Source of the DNA: Azospirillum brasilense
Lineage (GTDB): Bacteria; Pseudomonadota; Alphaproteobacteria; Azospirillales; Azospirillaceae
Length of the DNA: 64,000 nt
Direction: 5' to 3'
Assembly (NCBI RefSeq): GCF_003349955.1
Contig: NZ_QLKQ01000021.1
Location: forward strand, 24,333 to 88,332
Made by a program: the position numbers and the translations under genes. Positions within the stretch are counted from its first letter, which is position 1. The number at the start of each line of letters is the position of its first letter. The notes beneath the pieces were generated by a model. It searched no databases. It was not told the DNA's origin and saw nothing but the letters and a program-made list of their open reading frames with translations. Of this stretch, positions 62,832 through 64,000 are shown one piece after another.

Positions 62832-63614
62832 ATGACGGCGGAGCGGATCAAGGGCGGCGGGTGCGGCGGGCATTGCACCGAGGGTTTGGGGTTCGACTTC
62901 ACCATGGCCTTTCAGCCCATTGTTGATGTGGGCGGCGGGCGGCCCTGGGCGCATGAGGCGCTGGTGCGCGGCCTCGACGGCCAGGGGGCCGGCTGGGTGC
63001 TGGGCCAGGTGACCGAGGCCAACCGCTACGCCTTCGACCAGGCCTGTCGGGTCAAGGCCATCGAATTGGCCGCCGGCCTCGGCATGGGACAGCAGCCCGA
63101 CACCCGGCTGTCGATCAACTTCCTGCCCAACGCCGTCTACCAGCCCGAAGCCTGCATCCGCGCCACGCTGGCCGCCGCCAGACGCACCGGCTTCCCGCCG
63201 GAGCGCATCATCTTCGAGGTGACGGAGAACGAGCGGGTGGTCGACGGCGCGCACCTGAAGTCCATCTTCACCGAATACAAGCGCCAGGGCTTCCACACCG
63301 CCATCGACGATTTCGGGTCGGGCTATTCCGGCCTGAACCTGCTCGCCGAGTTCCAGCCGGACATCATCAAGCTGGACATGGAACTGACCCGCTCCATCGA
63401 CACCGACCGCGCCCGCCGCAGCATCGTCGGCGCGATCCTCACCGTGTGCCGCGATCTCGGCATCACACCGGTGGCCGAGGGCATCGAGACGCCCGGCGAG
63501 GCCAAGGCGCTGCGCGACCTGGGGATCACGCTGATGCAGGGCTACCTGTTCGCCCGCCCGGCGGTGGAGACGCTGGTGGTGCCCAGTATGGACTTCGAGC
63601 CGGCGCTGGCCTGA
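62832..63614 (+). CDS. EAL-domain c-di-GMP phosphodiesterase
   Basis: A 260-residue single-domain EAL protein. Motifs are AHEALVRG (EAL), SINFLPNAVY, IIFEVTENE, the metal and catalytic loop AIDDFGSGYSGLN, IIKLDMELTR with Lys and VAEGIETPGE. All residues needed for hydrolysis to pGpG seem to be present. There is no sensory domain apart from about 20 N-terminal residues. The 130-bp A/T-rich region upstream has a consensus-like -10 TATAAT at 62789-62794 but no well-spaced -35. Confidence 0.93.
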   Translation: MTAERIKGGGCGGHCTEGLGFDFTMAFQPIVDVGGGRPWAHEALVRGLDGQGAGWVLGQVTEANRYAFDQACRVKAIELAAGLGMGQQPDTRLSINFLPNAVYQPEACIRATLAAARRTGFPPERIIFEVTENERVVDGAHLKSIFTEYKRQGFHTAIDDFGSGYSGLNLLAEFQPDIIKLDMELTRSIDTDRARRSIVGAILTVCRDLGITPVAEGIETPGEAKALRDLGITLMQGYLFARPAVETLVVPSMDFEPALA

Positions 63615-63619
63615 GCGGG

Positions 63620-63943
63620 CTACAGCATCCGCGGGCGGCGCACCGCCCGCGGCCGGGGAGCGGCGTAGCGGCCCCGCTGCTCGGTCGCGAGGGTCAGCGC
63701 CTCGTGCGCGATCAGGCGCCGGTAGTCGCCGTCCACCCGCGAGAACATGGCGAAGGCGAACTTGACCGCGTCGGGGGTCGGGCTGGTGGCGGCCTCGCGG
63801 AGCGCGTTGCGCAGCATGCGCAGCTCCAGCACGCCTTTGACGCAGATGCGCTCGACCGCCTGAGCCAGGATGTCGATCGAACACAGGGACGCCTCGTCGT
63901 CGAGTCGGTACTGCACCCGTCCCCCGCCAGGAAGAACCGTCAC
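63620..63943 (-). CDS. Small protein of unknown function
   Basis: A 107-residue protein I do not recognise. It starts with GTG at 63943 without a clear Shine-Dalgarno. The central part looks helical (SIDILAQAVERICVKGVLELRML, VKFAFAMFSRV), and the C-terminus is strongly basic with many Arg and Pro. It converges on the EAL gene with a 5-bp gap. The gene is complete, and the last 57 bases of the window hold nothing I can recognise. Confidence 0.55.
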   Translation of the reverse strand: MTVLPGGGRVQYRLDDEASLCSIDILAQAVERICVKGVLELRMLRNALREAATSPTPDAVKFAFAMFSRVDGDYRRLIAHEALTLATEQRGRYAAPRPRAVRRPRML

Positions 63944-64000
63944 GGACCGGCGCGGTTCTAGCTTGGGCGGGGCGGGAACGCCAGTGTTTCGGTGGGGTGG

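Overview
The window looks like the main chromosome of a high-GC alphaproteobacterium of the order Rhodospirillales, most likely Azospirillum or a close relative. This is an inference. It rests on the very high GC content, the alphaproteobacterial repertoire (ATP12 chaperone, PhyR, many c-di-GMP proteins) and the rpsM-rpsK-rpoA-rplQ operon, which marks a primary chromosome. Almost every base is ordinary, tightly packed coding sequence. I find no rRNA or tRNA gene, insertion sequence, prophage or CRISPR array. Both end genes of the window lie close to the edges, and the first is cut by the left edge.

Layout. 1-5 kb: the aminotransferase end of a MocR-type regulator, then folP-glmM-thiD on the minus strand. 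4.7-7.5 kb: a hemerythrin-like protein and egtB-egtD (ergothioneine). 7.7-17.4 kb: a large CHASE/PAS/GGDEF/EAL protein, a beta-CASP RNase next to a PRPP-synthetase-like protein, a receiver-GGDEF protein, a Nudix-like protein and small unknown genes, plus a candidate small RNA near 16.8-16.93 kb. 17.4-22.4 kb: a complete BMP-type nucleoside/purine ABC importer. 22.6-25.4 kb: rnk, ygfZ, a PRC-barrel protein and a small secreted protein. 25.4-34.7 kb: a minus-strand housekeeping group (rarA, fluC, rluC, HAD phosphatase, ATP12) split by a divergent benE/gntR cassette. 34.8-39.2 kb: the alpha operon with a near-consensus promoter, and divergent pyk. 39.2-42.7 kb: a PAS histidine kinase and small membrane proteins.

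42.7-57 kb has a microaerobic/nitric-oxide/molybdenum flavour: ccoG behind a perfect FNR-type box, mog, nnrS behind a second FNR/Dnr-type box, a second nnrS-like gene coupled to an HxlR regulator, and a ModE-type regulator. Between them lie a HAD phosphatase, a 46-codon basic ORF, vapBC, a methyltransferase, a three-gene dehydrogenase/PLP-lyase operon and a glycosyltransferase-like gene. 56.8-64 kb: rpe, a GlsB/YeaQ-type stress protein, phyR, SRAP and nuclease genes, a stand-alone CoxL-type molybdenum hydroxylase subunit, an EAL protein and a small unknown.

Non-coding highlights are two copies of a ~110-120 bp composite palindromic element (20.7 and 56.7 kb), a third large palindrome inside the ribosomal operon, 13- and 16-bp tandem repeats, two EcfG-like promoter matches consistent with the PhyR stress pathway, a perfect palindromic operator between benE and gntR, and several clear intrinsic terminators. 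I did not find a convincing undescribed multi-gene system. The best novelty candidates are the small RNA with exposed anti-Shine-Dalgarno motifs, the composite palindromic element and the short basic ORF.
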